Origin: Enhydrobacter sp.
GTDB lineage: Bacteria; Pseudomonadota; Alphaproteobacteria; Reyranellales; Reyranellaceae
Direction of reading: 5' to 3'
NCBI RefSeq assembly: GCF_030246845.1
Contig: NZ_CP126889.1
Span: 3,467,001-3,531,000, forward strand
Length of the DNA stretch: 64,000 nucleotides
The notes below the pieces were generated by a model. That model saw only the letters and a list, made by a program, of their open reading frames with translations, did not search any database and was not told where the DNA came from. Of the stretch, positions 45,977-54,167 are shown piece after piece. The position numbers and the translations under genes were made by a program. Every line of letters begins with the position of its first letter. Position 1 is the first letter of the stretch.

Positions 45977-47248
45977 ATGTCCCAGGCAGGAATAGCCCCG
46001 GCTGCATCCCCCACCGCGATGGCGGCGCAATACGCCTCGGGCAACGTGGCCAGGCTCGCCATCGCGCAGGCGCTGGCCGGCGCGAATTCGACCGTCGTCT
46101 ACGCCACGGGTGCCATCGTCGGCAACACGCTCGCGCCCGACAAGGCACTCGCGACCCTGCCCATCACCATCTTCGTGGTCGGGATGGCGGCCTGCACGCT
46201 TCCTGCCGGTGCCATCGCGCGGCGCCACGGTCGCCGCGCCGCGTTCCTGGCCGGCACGGCGTGCGGGGTCCTGGTTGGGCTGCTGGCGGCCCTCGCGGTG
46301 GTGCTGGGGTCGTTCTGGCTCTTCTGCTTGGCAACCTTCTTCGGCGGGGCCTACGCGGCAGTGGTGCTGTCCTTCCGATTCGCGGCGGCGGATGGCGTGC
46401 CGGAAGCTCGGCGCCCGCGGGCCCTCTCGCTTGTCATGGCGGGCGGCGTCTTCGCGGGCGTGATCGGCCCGCAGCTCGTCACGCACACGATGGATCTATG
46501 GCTGCCGCCTCTCTTCGCCGCGACCTTCCTGGCGCAGGCGGCCGTGGCGGCGCTCTGCGCCCTCGTCCTGGCCGGCGTTCGCCTGCCGATGCCAACGGCC
46601 GCCGAGATCGCCGGCGGGCGGCCCCTTGCCGTCATCGCGCGCCAGCCGCGCTTCGTCGTTGCCGTGATCTGCGGCGTCGTCTCCTACCTGCTGATGAACT
46701 TCCTGATGACGGCCGCGCCGCTGGCGATGCGGCTGTGCGGGCTGTCGCAGGAGTCGGCCAATCTCGGCCTGCAGTGGCATGTCATCGCGATGTACGCGCC
46801 GAGCTTCTTTACCGGCCGCCTGATCGCTCGCTTCGGTGCGCCGCGCGTGGTGGTCGCCGGCCTGGCGCTGATCGGCTTCGCGGCATTCGCCGGGCTGCTC
46901 GGCCAGGACGTCTCGCATTTCTGGGGGAGCCTGATTCTCCTCGGGCTCGGCTGGAACTTCGGGTTCGTTGGTGCCTCGTCGCTGGTGCTGGAATGCCATC
47001 GACCCGAGGAACGGACGCGGGTGCAGTCGCTCAACGACTTCGTCGTCTTCGGTACGATGGCGCTCGGCTCGTTCGCCTCGGGAGGCTTGCTGACGGCTTA
47101 TGGCTGGGACACGGTTCTCTGGGTGTCGTTCGGCCCGCTTGCGCTCGCCGTCGTGGCGCTGGTCGCAAGCGCCGCACTACCCCGCAGGGCTGCGGCGCGC
47201 CGAGTTGACTGGAGAATCCGGTTCCTAATGGAGAGAAGGCGGAGATGA
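45977..47248 (+). CDS. MFS transporter
   Basis: A 423-residue major-facilitator protein with about 12 membrane helices. GAIARRHGRRAAFLAGTACG near residue 78 is the loop 2-3 motif, and GRLIARFGAPRVVVAGL near 280 repeats it in the second half. It looks like an efflux-type permease; the substrate is unknown. I start at ATG 45977 (MSQAGIAPAAS); an ATG at 45896 in the same frame would add a proline/histidine-rich stretch atypical of the family. It is divergent from the AraC regulator, and the stop overlaps the next gene by 4 bases. Confidence 0.87.
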   Translation: MSQAGIAPAASPTAMAAQYASGNVARLAIAQALAGANSTVVYATGAIVGNTLAPDKALATLPITIFVVGMAACTLPAGAIARRHGRRAAFLAGTACGVLVGLLAALAVVLGSFWLFCLATFFGGAYAAVVLSFRFAAADGVPEARRPRALSLVMAGGVFAGVIGPQLVTHTMDLWLPPLFAATFLAQAAVAALCALVLAGVRLPMPTAAEIAGGRPLAVIARQPRFVVAVICGVVSYLLMNFLMTAAPLAMRLCGLSQESANLGLQWHVIAMYAPSFFTGRLIARFGAPRVVVAGLALIGFAAFAGLLGQDVSHFWGSLILLGLGWNFGFVGASSLVLECHRPEERTRVQSLNDFVVFGTMALGSFASGGLLTAYGWDTVLWVSFGPLALAVVALVASAALPRRAAARRVDWRIRFLMERRRR

Positions 47249-47577
47249 TCACGGAGATAGTCGTTTTCGATATACCCGAGGGGATGACGCGCGAAGAGGT
47301 CGTGGCCAACTACCGCCGGAGCGCCCCATCCTGGCGCGCGAACCCCGACCTGATCCGCAAGAACTATCTCTACGACGCAGAGAACCGTCGTGCAGGCGGT
47401 GTCTATCTGTGGCGAAATATGGAGGGGGCGCGGCGCGCCCGCAATGCGGCGTGGCTGGAAAGGGTCCGACGGAACTACCGCAGCGAGCCGGTCGTGCAGT
47501 ATTTCGAGACGCCGCTGGTGGCGGACAATGCCATCGGCGAGACGATCGACGAGGGAGATCAGGGTCTTTCGACGTAG
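47245..47577 (+). CDS. Small monooxygenase-like protein (YdhR/ABM-type fold)
   Basis: A 110-residue protein. The start MITEIVVFDIPEGMTREEVV and the later RKNYLYDAENRRAGGVYLW fit the ferredoxin-like alpha/beta barrel of YdhR and antibiotic-biosynthesis-monooxygenase-like proteins. Members are cofactor-free oxygenases or ligand binders. Its ATG overlaps the MFS stop by 4 bases, so it is cotranslated with the exporter and may modify the exported compound (inference). Confidence 0.72.
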   Translation: MITEIVVFDIPEGMTREEVVANYRRSAPSWRANPDLIRKNYLYDAENRRAGGVYLWRNMEGARRARNAAWLERVRRNYRSEPVVQYFETPLVADNAIGETIDEGDQGLST

Positions 47578-47632
47578 CGGACAAGGTCACGCGCCGCGGC
47601 GCGTCGGGACTGCCTCCACACTCGCACCCCGA

Positions 47633-49381
47633 TCACTCGAGACCTGCGACATGAAACGCCTCGCGATAGCGCCGCCGGTCCTCTTCGCGCGCATAGACCG
47701 CCATGTCCAGCGTTGCGAGCGAGAGATCCGGCTCGAGGCGCTTCAGGCTCGCGAGTGCCGCCCTGGCCTCCGCCGTCGCGCCGGCCAGGGCGCTGTTCAC
47801 GACCACGAGATGATGGGCTCCGGCGCTATCGGGGCTTTGCCGGACGGCCCTTCTTGCGAACTCGATCCCGTCGCGGTAGCGCCCGTCGATGAAGCAGGCG
47901 ATCGCCCGACCGATATCATTGAGACCGGCCTGGAAATCGCGTGGGCTGAGACGTTCCGCCCTATCGAGCTCCACCAGCGCCTCGTCGCCTCGTCCCAGGA
48001 AGCACAGGGCCAGCCCGAGATGGGTATGGGCGAAGGCGAAGTTCGGATTGAGCGCGATCGCATTCCTGAACTCGGCGACGGCGTCCTGCAGTTCCAGACG
48101 TTGGCGATGCAGATGCCCGAGGGCGAGGTGCGCCCACGGATTGTCGATATCCAGCCGTATCGCCGTTTGCGCCGCATCCCAGGCCGGCGCCAGAACGTCT
48201 TCCGACGATTGCCAGCCCCATGAACTGGCCAGCGACAGCGAGAATGCCAGGAGGCTGTAGGCTTGCGCGTAGGAGGGATCGATTGCGATTGCCTTCCGGA
48301 GCAGCTCCTGCGCGGCGGCATTGTCGTGCTTCGTCATCTTCATGATGAGCGACAATCCGCGGGCGACGCAATCCCAGGCATCGAGGCTTTCCGGAAGCTT
48401 GCGCTTCGCCCGATAGTCCTCGGCCGCATAGAGTTGGGGCTCGATCGTCGCGACGACATTCGACGTGATCTCGTCCTGCAGCTCGAAAATGTCGGCGACC
48501 GCGCGATCGTAGCGTTCGGCCCAGATATGGTTGCCGGTTGCCGCGTCGACCAACTGTGCCGTGATCCGAAGCCGGTCGCCGCTTCTGCGAACGCTTCCCT
48601 CGAGCACGTACTGCACGCCCAGCTCACGGGCGATCACCCTGACATCGATGGCCTTCCCCTTGTAGGTGAAGCTCGAATTCCGGGCGATGACGAGAAACCA
48701 GTGAAGCCGCGACAACGCCGTGGTGATATCCTCGGTGATCCCGTCGGCGAAATTCTCCTGCGCCGGATCGTGACTCATGTTCTGGAAAGGCAGCACCGCG
48801 ATCGAGGGCTTGTCGGGCAGTCTCGGGCCCGCCTCGCTCCGTGCTGCAGTAGTCGGATCGGGCGGTATTCGATAGGCGCGCACCGGTCGGGCGATGTGCT
48901 TGAGGCGCTGTTCGCCCATATCCTCGAAGCCGATATCGAGCTTGTCCCGCACCTGCTGATACGACGATTCGGAGATCCATATGCCGCCCGGCTCGGCGAT
49001 GCTTTCGAGGCGAGCGGCGATATTGACGCCGTCGCCCAATATGTCGTCGTTCTCGATCAGCACGTCGCCGAGATTGATGCCGATGCGGAACAGCATCCGG
49101 CGATCCGGCGGCGTCGCCGCGTTCCGCTCCGCCATGAGCGCTTGCATGGCCAGGGCGCATTCGACGGCGGCCACGATGGACGGAAATTCCAGCAGCATGC
49201 CGTCGCCGGTGGTCTTGACGATCCTGCCACGGTGGCTCGCCACGATCGGATCGAGGGCCGCGCGATGCTCGCGCAGGGCCCGCGCCGTGCCCGCCTCGTC
49301 GGCGCCCATGAGCCGGCTGAAACCGGCGACGTCGGCGGCCAGGATCGCTGCCAGCCTGCGTTCGACATGCTCGCGCGGCAC
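47633..49381 (-). CDS. Class III nucleotidyl cyclase with TolB-like and TPR regions
   Basis: A 582-residue protein. Residues 1-175 are a cyclase domain with LAADVAGFSRLMGADE and TTGDGMLLEF (the two metal aspartates) and LGDGVNIAARLE (Asn/Arg pair). Residues about 190-320 form a TolB/FlgO-like segment (KPSIAVLPFQNMSHDP to NHIWAERYDR). The rest is TPR repeats. This architecture is frequent in alphaproteobacteria with many cyclases. The gene is divergent from a Crp/Fnr regulator whose cAMP pocket looks intact, which suggests a local cAMP circuit. An inverted repeat lies between them (49437-49453). Confidence 0.9.
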   Translation of the reverse strand: MPREHVERRLAAILAADVAGFSRLMGADEAGTARALREHRAALDPIVASHRGRIVKTTGDGMLLEFPSIVAAVECALAMQALMAERNAATPPDRRMLFRIGINLGDVLIENDDILGDGVNIAARLESIAEPGGIWISESSYQQVRDKLDIGFEDMGEQRLKHIARPVRAYRIPPDPTTAARSEAGPRLPDKPSIAVLPFQNMSHDPAQENFADGITEDITTALSRLHWFLVIARNSSFTYKGKAIDVRVIARELGVQYVLEGSVRRSGDRLRITAQLVDAATGNHIWAERYDRAVADIFELQDEITSNVVATIEPQLYAAEDYRAKRKLPESLDAWDCVARGLSLIMKMTKHDNAAAQELLRKAIAIDPSYAQAYSLLAFSLSLASSWGWQSSEDVLAPAWDAAQTAIRLDIDNPWAHLALGHLHRQRLELQDAVAEFRNAIALNPNFAFAHTHLGLALCFLGRGDEALVELDRAERLSPRDFQAGLNDIGRAIACFIDGRYRDGIEFARRAVRQSPDSAGAHHLVVVNSALAGATAEARAALASLKRLEPDLSLATLDMAVYAREEDRRRYREAFHVAGLE

Positions 49382-49436
49382 AGGGAAACCTCTCTGCGCT
49401 ATGCGCGGAGCCTAGCCCAGGCACGAGGGGCGGTAC

Positions 49437-49453
49437 ATGGACGGCCGGTCCAT
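49437..49453. promoter_or_regulatory. Inverted repeat between the cyclase and Crp/Fnr genes
   Basis: ATGGAC-GGCCG-GTCCAT is a 6-base inverted repeat with a 5-base centre, roughly midway in the 149-base gap between the two divergent starts. It could be an operator. It does not match the CRP or FNR consensus, and the GC-rich setting makes chance plausible. Confidence 0.3.
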
Positions 49454-49530
49454 CCCCGGCACAAATCCGCGAGGCGCGGGTCCGCAGGAACCGGCCGCTG
49501 GTGTAGGCTGCGGTCGGGGTCGGGGGCCGG

Positions 49531-50202
49531 ATGACGCCGCAGGAGCTTTGCCATCTTCATCCTTTTCTCGCCGCTCTCACCGAGGCAGAGAGGCGGGAGC
49601 TGCTGAAGCATGCACATGTCCGACGCCTGAAAGCCGACGACATCGTCTTTCGCAAGGACGATCCGGGCGACGGGCTCTACGGTGTGCTGGCCGGACGGGT
49701 CGTCGTCACGGTCCAGTCGGTCGACGGCAAGGAGCTGATCCTGAACATGTTCGGCGCCGGCGAGTTCTTCGGCGAGATCGCCCTGCTCGACGGCAAGGGA
49801 CGGACGGCGACGGCGACGGCCCGCGAGCCGTCGGAGCTGCTGTTCCTCTCCCGCGCCGCGTTCCTGCCGTTCCTGCGTCAGCACCACGAGGCGGCGGTGC
49901 GGATCATCGCCTTTCTGTGCGAGCGGCTGCGGCGCACGACCGGGATGGTCGAGGATTCCGCCTTTCTCAACGTATCGACGAGGCTTGCCAAGCAGCTCGC
50001 CGTGCTCGCCGGCCTCACGACGTCGCCGGCAACCGCCATCCGCCTGTCGCAGGAGGAGCTGGCGCAAACGCTCGGCGTGTCGCGCGAGGTCGTGAGCCGC
50101 CAGCTCGCCGTATGGCGCGACGCGGGCGTCGTCGAGCTCGGCCGCGGCCGCATTGTCGTCCGCGACCCGGCGGCGCTCGATCGGATCGTCGCTGGCGGAT
50201 GA
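49531..50202 (+). CDS. Crp/Fnr-family transcriptional regulator
   Basis: A 223-residue regulator. The cyclic-nucleotide domain has FFGEIALLDGKGRTATATA, with Glu82 and Arg91-Thr92 as in the CRP phosphate-binding cassette, so cAMP binding is likely. The winged helix (about 171-195) contains LSQEELAQTLGVSREVVSRQ. The recognition helix reads Glu186-x-x-Ser189-Arg190, the FNR/FixK pattern, which predicts TTGAT-N4-ATCAA-like targets. The N-terminal cysteines of FNR are absent. It is divergent from a cyclase gene and ends immediately against the convergent oxygenase gene with no gap. Confidence 0.92.
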   Translation: MTPQELCHLHPFLAALTEAERRELLKHAHVRRLKADDIVFRKDDPGDGLYGVLAGRVVVTVQSVDGKELILNMFGAGEFFGEIALLDGKGRTATATAREPSELLFLSRAAFLPFLRQHHEAAVRIIAFLCERLRRTTGMVEDSAFLNVSTRLAKQLAVLAGLTTSPATAIRLSQEELAQTLGVSREVVSRQLAVWRDAGVVELGRGRIVVRDPAALDRIVAGG

Positions 50203-51255
50203 TCACCACCGGCCGGTGGCGCGCGCTCCCGGCGCGATCTCGGCCGCGGTCGGCGCCTTCACGCCCTGAAGGTGCTCGTAGCGCTGAGTCGCGAACCAGA
50301 GCGCGTAGTCGCCGAACCTGATCGGCGGGTATTTCGCCGGCTGCCCGTCCGTGCGGCAGGTGGGCAGGCATTCGATCACCGTGTCGTGGTCGGGATCGCA
50401 GAAGAAGGGGATGGCGTAGCGGACCTGGCCGGAAACGTTGCGCACGCGATGCGGCGTCGAGAGGAAGCGCTCGTTGGTCCAGCGGTGCAGGATATCGCCG
50501 CCGTTCACCACGAACGCTCCCTCGACTTGGGGCGCGTCCATCCAGCGGCCGCCGGGCAGCAGGATGGACAGGCCCTGGATCCGGTTGGGCGGCAGCAGCG
50601 TCATGAAGCCCGAATCGGTGTGCGGCACCAGGCTGGCGATCGATTCGTCGGCGCCGTCGATCACCGGATAGCGCGACATGCGCAGGATCAGATGCGGCCT
50701 CGCGAAGCAGGCATCGAAGAAGGTCTCCGGCAGGTCGAGCGCCAGCGCATAGAGGCGCACCAGCTTGCGGCATAGCGTCTCGAGGGTGCTCATATAGGCG
50801 AGCGCCGTCTCGCGGAAGCCGGGCAGGTCCGCCGGCCATTTGTTCATCGCGTGGAAGCGGCGGCCGGAGATGACATCGGGATCGTCCGGCATGCGCTCGC
50901 GGCGCAGGAAATAGGCCTCGTTCTGGCTCGGCTTCTTGCCTTGCGCGGCGGCGTTCGGCGGCGGCGTGCGCGCGATCGGCATGTAGCCGATATTGTGCTC
51001 GTCGACCCTGACCGCGAGCTTGGCCTCCAGTGGCTGGGCGTGGAAGCGCGCCGCCGCTGCATAGGTCGCATCGATCAGCGATTGCGGCACGCCGTGGCCG
51101 GCGAGGTAGTAGAAGCCGACCTTCTCGAAGGCGAAGCGCAGCTCGGCCGCCGCTCGCTTGGCGGCTTGCGGATCGCCGGCGAGGAAGCCCGATACGTCGA
51201 TCAGGGGAATTTCGCCGCCGATCATCGGCGGCGACGCGGACAGATCCTGTGGCAT
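50203..51255 (-). CDS. Isopenicillin-N-synthase-like oxygenase, third paralogue
   Basis: A 350-residue Fe(II)/2-oxoglutarate-type oxygenase. VGFYYLAGHGVP near residue 46 marks the N-terminal domain, VPHTDSGF the His/Asp ligands, and FLSTPHRVRNVSGQVRYAI the second His and the Arg. It is related to but clearly diverged from the tandem pair at 29514-31480. The substrate is unknown. It stands alone, convergent with the Crp/Fnr gene (stops abut) and divergent from an SDR gene 83 bases away. Confidence 0.9.
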   Translation of the reverse strand: MPQDLSASPPMIGGEIPLIDVSGFLAGDPQAAKRAAAELRFAFEKVGFYYLAGHGVPQSLIDATYAAAARFHAQPLEAKLAVRVDEHNIGYMPIARTPPPNAAAQGKKPSQNEAYFLRRERMPDDPDVISGRRFHAMNKWPADLPGFRETALAYMSTLETLCRKLVRLYALALDLPETFFDACFARPHLILRMSRYPVIDGADESIASLVPHTDSGFMTLLPPNRIQGLSILLPGGRWMDAPQVEGAFVVNGGDILHRWTNERFLSTPHRVRNVSGQVRYAIPFFCDPDHDTVIECLPTCRTDGQPAKYPPIRFGDYALWFATQRYEHLQGVKAPTAAEIAPGARATGRW

Positions 51256-51338
51256 CGCGCGATCCTATGGCTGGCCCGACGCTATCATGGGCGCCGGCTT
51301 TGTGCGACATAGAGGCCCCGCTTTCAGGAGGAGACTGC

Positions 51339-52109
51339 ATGGCATCGCCGCTTTTCGACCTCACCGGCAAGGTCGCCGTCGTCACCGGATCGAGCAAGGG
51401 GATCGGCAAGTCGATTGCGCTGCATCTCGCGCTGCAGGGTGCGAGCGTCGTCGTGTCGAGCCGCAAGGCGCCGGTCTGCGAGGAGGCGGCGGCCGAGATC
51501 CGCAAGGCCGGCGGCCATGCCACCGTCATCCCCTGCAACATCTCGGACAAGGCGCAGTGCCAGAACCTCATCGCCGAGACCAGGAAGCAGCTCGGCCCGG
51601 TCGACATCCTGGTCTGCAATGCAGCGACAAATCCCTATTATGGGCCGACCGAGAAGATGCCGGACGAGGCCTTCACCAAGATCATGCAGAACAACATCCT
51701 GAGCAACATCTGGTTGATCAATCTCTGCGTGCCCGACATGCGGGCGAAGAAGGACGGCGCGGTGATCATCGTCTCGTCGATCGGCGGCGTGCGCGGCACG
51801 CCGGTACTGGGCGCCTACGGCATCTCCAAGGCGGCTGACATGGCGCTGTCGCGCAATCTCGCGGTCGAGCTGGGGCCGGACAATATCCGCGTCAACACCG
51901 TCGCCCCGGGCCTGGTCAAAACCGATTTCGCCAAGGCGCTGTGGGACAATCCGGCGTATCTCAACAAGCGCCTGCAGACGGCGCCGCTGCGCCGCATCGG
52001 CGAGCCCGACGATATCGGCGGCATCGCCGTCATGCTGGCGAGCAAGGCCGGCGCCTTCATCACCGGGCAGACGATCATCGCCGATGCCGGCGTGACCATC
52101 GGGAGCTGA
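51339..52109 (+). CDS. Short-chain dehydrogenase/reductase
   Basis: A 256-residue SDR. TGSSKGIGKS near residue 15 is the cofactor loop, and the following SSRK suggests NADP. CNAATNPYYGP near 88 replaces NNAG. VSSIGG supplies the serine and YGISKAAD the Tyr and Lys. PGLVKTDFAK near 190 and GQTIIADAGV at the end are typical. It resembles DHRS4-type carbonyl reductases in the asparagine-serine motif region. A strong ribosome binding site (CAGGAGGAG) precedes the ATG at 51339. Confidence 0.9.
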   Translation: MASPLFDLTGKVAVVTGSSKGIGKSIALHLALQGASVVVSSRKAPVCEEAAAEIRKAGGHATVIPCNISDKAQCQNLIAETRKQLGPVDILVCNAATNPYYGPTEKMPDEAFTKIMQNNILSNIWLINLCVPDMRAKKDGAVIIVSSIGGVRGTPVLGAYGISKAADMALSRNLAVELGPDNIRVNTVAPGLVKTDFAKALWDNPAYLNKRLQTAPLRRIGEPDDIGGIAVMLASKAGAFITGQTIIADAGVTIGS

Positions 52110-52158
52110 TGCGACGCGATGAGCCTCTACCGGGTTCAGAAGCTCATCCATCCCAGGA

Positions 52159-52971
52159 CTACCGTCCGGATTCCTTGCCCTTCCGCGGCAGCAGCATCAC
52201 CAGCTTGAAGTCGGTGCGGCTGGCGAAGGTGAAGGCAACCTGCTCGTAGGTCAGGCGGCCGCCGCCCGGATGGTCGAAGGTGCGCTCGCCGCCCAGCCGG
52301 TCGACCACCTCATGATCGCTCCAGCAGCGCGCGAAGAAGGCACTCTTGCCCTTGAGGCCATCGACCGTGGCCACCAGGGCAGGATCGTCGATATGACGGC
52401 CCGACTCGGCGCGGAACTCGGCCAGCACGCGCCGTGCGCGGCGGTTCCAGTCGGGAATGATCTTGCGCGCCATCGGATTGAGGAAGACGTACCGCAGCAG
52501 GTTCCTGTCGTCGTCGCGGTCGAGCCAGCCGACGAACAGGCGGGCCGCGGCCGCGTTCCAGGCGCGGGCGTTCCACAGATGGTCGAGCAGATAGGCGGGC
52601 ACCTTCACCGCCGCCACGGCATCGGCCAATGCCGGCGGCACGTCCATGCCCTCGGCGCCGGAATCGTCGGCGGCCGGATCCCGCTTGCCCGCCAGTTCGA
52701 ACAGATAGCCGCGCTCGGCCGGCGTCAGGTGCAGCGCGCCGGCCAGCGATGCCAGCGCCTGTGGCGAGGCGGAGACATCGCGGCCCTGCTCCAGCCAAGT
52801 GTACCATGTCACGCTCATGCCGCACTGCTGCGCCACTTCCTCGCGCCGCAGCCCTGGCGTCCGCCGCCGCTGGCCGGCCGGCAGGCCGACCCCGGCAGGC
52901 GAGAGGCGGGCACGCTGGGCGCGCAGGAAATCGCCGAGCGCGCGCTTCTGCGCGACTGGGGAAGGGGCCAT
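52159..52971 (-). CDS. XRE-family regulator with MmyB-like C-terminal domain
   Basis: A 270-residue regulator. The helix-turn-helix (about 10-75) includes the signature RRTPGLRREEVAQQCGMS and VTWYTWLEQGRDVSAS, found in the group with an MmyB-like ligand-binding domain, which fills residues about 100-260 (for example NARAWNAAAARLF and LTYEQVAFTFASR). Such regulators often control a neighbouring oxidoreductase; the SDR at 51339 is the nearest candidate. I start at ATG 52971 (MAPSPVAQKR); an ATG 63 bases upstream is possible. Confidence 0.88.
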   Translation of the reverse strand: MAPSPVAQKRALGDFLRAQRARLSPAGVGLPAGQRRRTPGLRREEVAQQCGMSVTWYTWLEQGRDVSASPQALASLAGALHLTPAERGYLFELAGKRDPAADDSGAEGMDVPPALADAVAAVKVPAYLLDHLWNARAWNAAAARLFVGWLDRDDDRNLLRYVFLNPMARKIIPDWNRRARRVLAEFRAESGRHIDDPALVATVDGLKGKSAFFARCWSDHEVVDRLGGERTFDHPGGGRLTYEQVAFTFASRTDFKLVMLLPRKGKESGR

Positions 52972-53060
52972 GGTGGTGACGCTTCTACCAGGATAACGAC
53001 CTTCCTTGTACCAGCTTGGAAAGTCTGCTGCCATGATGGCCGCTGCTCTCGGGAGGTCCC

Positions 53061-53375
53061 ATGCGCCGTTTCCATATCGCCCTTGCCGTCGCCGATCTCG
53101 ATGCCTCGATCGCCGACTACAGCCGCCGTCTCGGCGTCAGGCCGGCGGCCATCGTGCCGCGCAAGTACGCGCTGTTCCGCACCGACCAGCTCAACTTCTC
53201 GATCAACCAGATGCCGGAACGGGCGGGCCAGCTCCGCCATCTCGGCTTCGAGGACGAAGCGGCGCGCGGATTCTCCTCGACCCACGACGTGAACGGCATC
53301 GAATGGGAGCTGTTCTCGCCCGCCGATCAGGACGCGAAGATCCCCGAGGTCTACGGCAACGAGGTCATCCGCTGA
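53061..53375 (+). CDS. Short VOC/glyoxalase-like protein
   Basis: A 104-residue vicinal-oxygen-chelate fold. FHIALAVADLDASIADYSRR at residues 4-23 is the classic first motif with the metal histidine, and GIEWELFSP near 85 has the closing glutamate. It is shorter than usual, so the second motif may be rudimentary. The organisation resembles ArsI/CadI-like proteins but the distinguishing cysteines are missing. GGGAGG precedes the ATG. It is divergent from the XRE regulator (89 bases), which might regulate it. Confidence 0.78.
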   Translation: MRRFHIALAVADLDASIADYSRRLGVRPAAIVPRKYALFRTDQLNFSINQMPERAGQLRHLGFEDEAARGFSSTHDVNGIEWELFSPADQDAKIPEVYGNEVIR

Positions 53376-53419
53376 CGTCTGTCGTCCGCATGCCTTCAAA
53401 GGCGTGCTAGTCTTTGTCG

Positions 53420-54007
53420 ATGGAAATCGTGCAAAAGCCCGCGGCGGCGTCTTTGCGTGCGGCGTGGGCTGCCGTACTGGGCATCATGGTGGCGCAGGCG
53501 CTGGTCCTTCACGGCATGGGTCGCGTCTGGCTTTGCACCTGCGGCGCGGTCCGGCTGTGGGTGGGCGACATTCGATCGCCCGAGATGTCGCAGCAGGTGA
53601 CCGACTGGTACACCTTCTCGCACGTCGTTCACGGCATCCTTTTCTATGGCTTGTTGCGGCTCCTCTTGCCACGCCTGCCGATTCTCGCGCGCCTGGCCAT
53701 TGCCGTCGGAATCGAGGCCACATGGGAAATCGCCGAGAACACGCCGTGGGTGATCGAGGCCTATCGCCAGCAGGCGCTGGCCCGCGGCTATGTCGGCGAC
53801 AGCGTCCTGAATTCGCTTTCGGACACGATATCGATGATGATCGGCTTCGCGCTGGCGGCCCGCCTGCCGTGGCGGGCGACGGTGGCGATCGCGATCATCA
53901 TGGAAGTTTCCGTGGGCTATCTCGTCCACGACAATCTCACCCTCAATGTCCTGAACTTCATCCACCGCTTTCCGGCCATCGAGGCGTGGCAATCGGCGGT
54001 CCGATAG
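53420..54007 (+). CDS. DUF2585 (UPF0314) membrane protein
   Basis: A 195-residue inner-membrane protein with about four or five helices and the DUF2585 pattern WLCTCGAVRLWVGDI near 39, TDWYTFSHVVHGILFYGLLR near 63 and EATWEIAENTPWVIEAYR near 99. The family is largely alphaproteobacterial and its function is unknown. I use ATG 53420; a TTG two codons earlier is possible. It ends 160 bases before the pentose-phosphate operon. Confidence 0.85.
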   Translation: MEIVQKPAAASLRAAWAAVLGIMVAQALVLHGMGRVWLCTCGAVRLWVGDIRSPEMSQQVTDWYTFSHVVHGILFYGLLRLLLPRLPILARLAIAVGIEATWEIAENTPWVIEAYRQQALARGYVGDSVLNSLSDTISMMIGFALAARLPWRATVAIAIIMEVSVGYLVHDNLTLNVLNFIHRFPAIEAWQSAVR

Positions 54008-54031
54008 CAGGCGTGCAAGGTATTTCCCGAC

Positions 54032-54068
54032 AGTGTCGCCACAGACACTTTGACAGGGGAACCCTGTC
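54032..54068. promoter_or_regulatory. Two adjacent inverted repeats upstream of tkt
   Basis: AGTGTC-GCCACA-GACACT (54032-54049) is followed by GACAGGG-GAA-CCCTGTC (54052-54068), a perfect 7-base hairpin. TTGACA at 54050-54055 within them could be a -35 box, though no good -10 follows at the right distance. They may be operators or a terminator for the DUF2585 gene. The regulator is not identifiable from sequence. Confidence 0.45.
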
Positions 54069-54167
54069 GGCGCGAAGTCGTTGGCAGGGAACTCCGTACC
54101 GGGGCCGGATTCGGGATGGTTCGGCACGTCCGGACTTTGGCGTTCCCAAGAAGCAAGGGAGGGCAGC

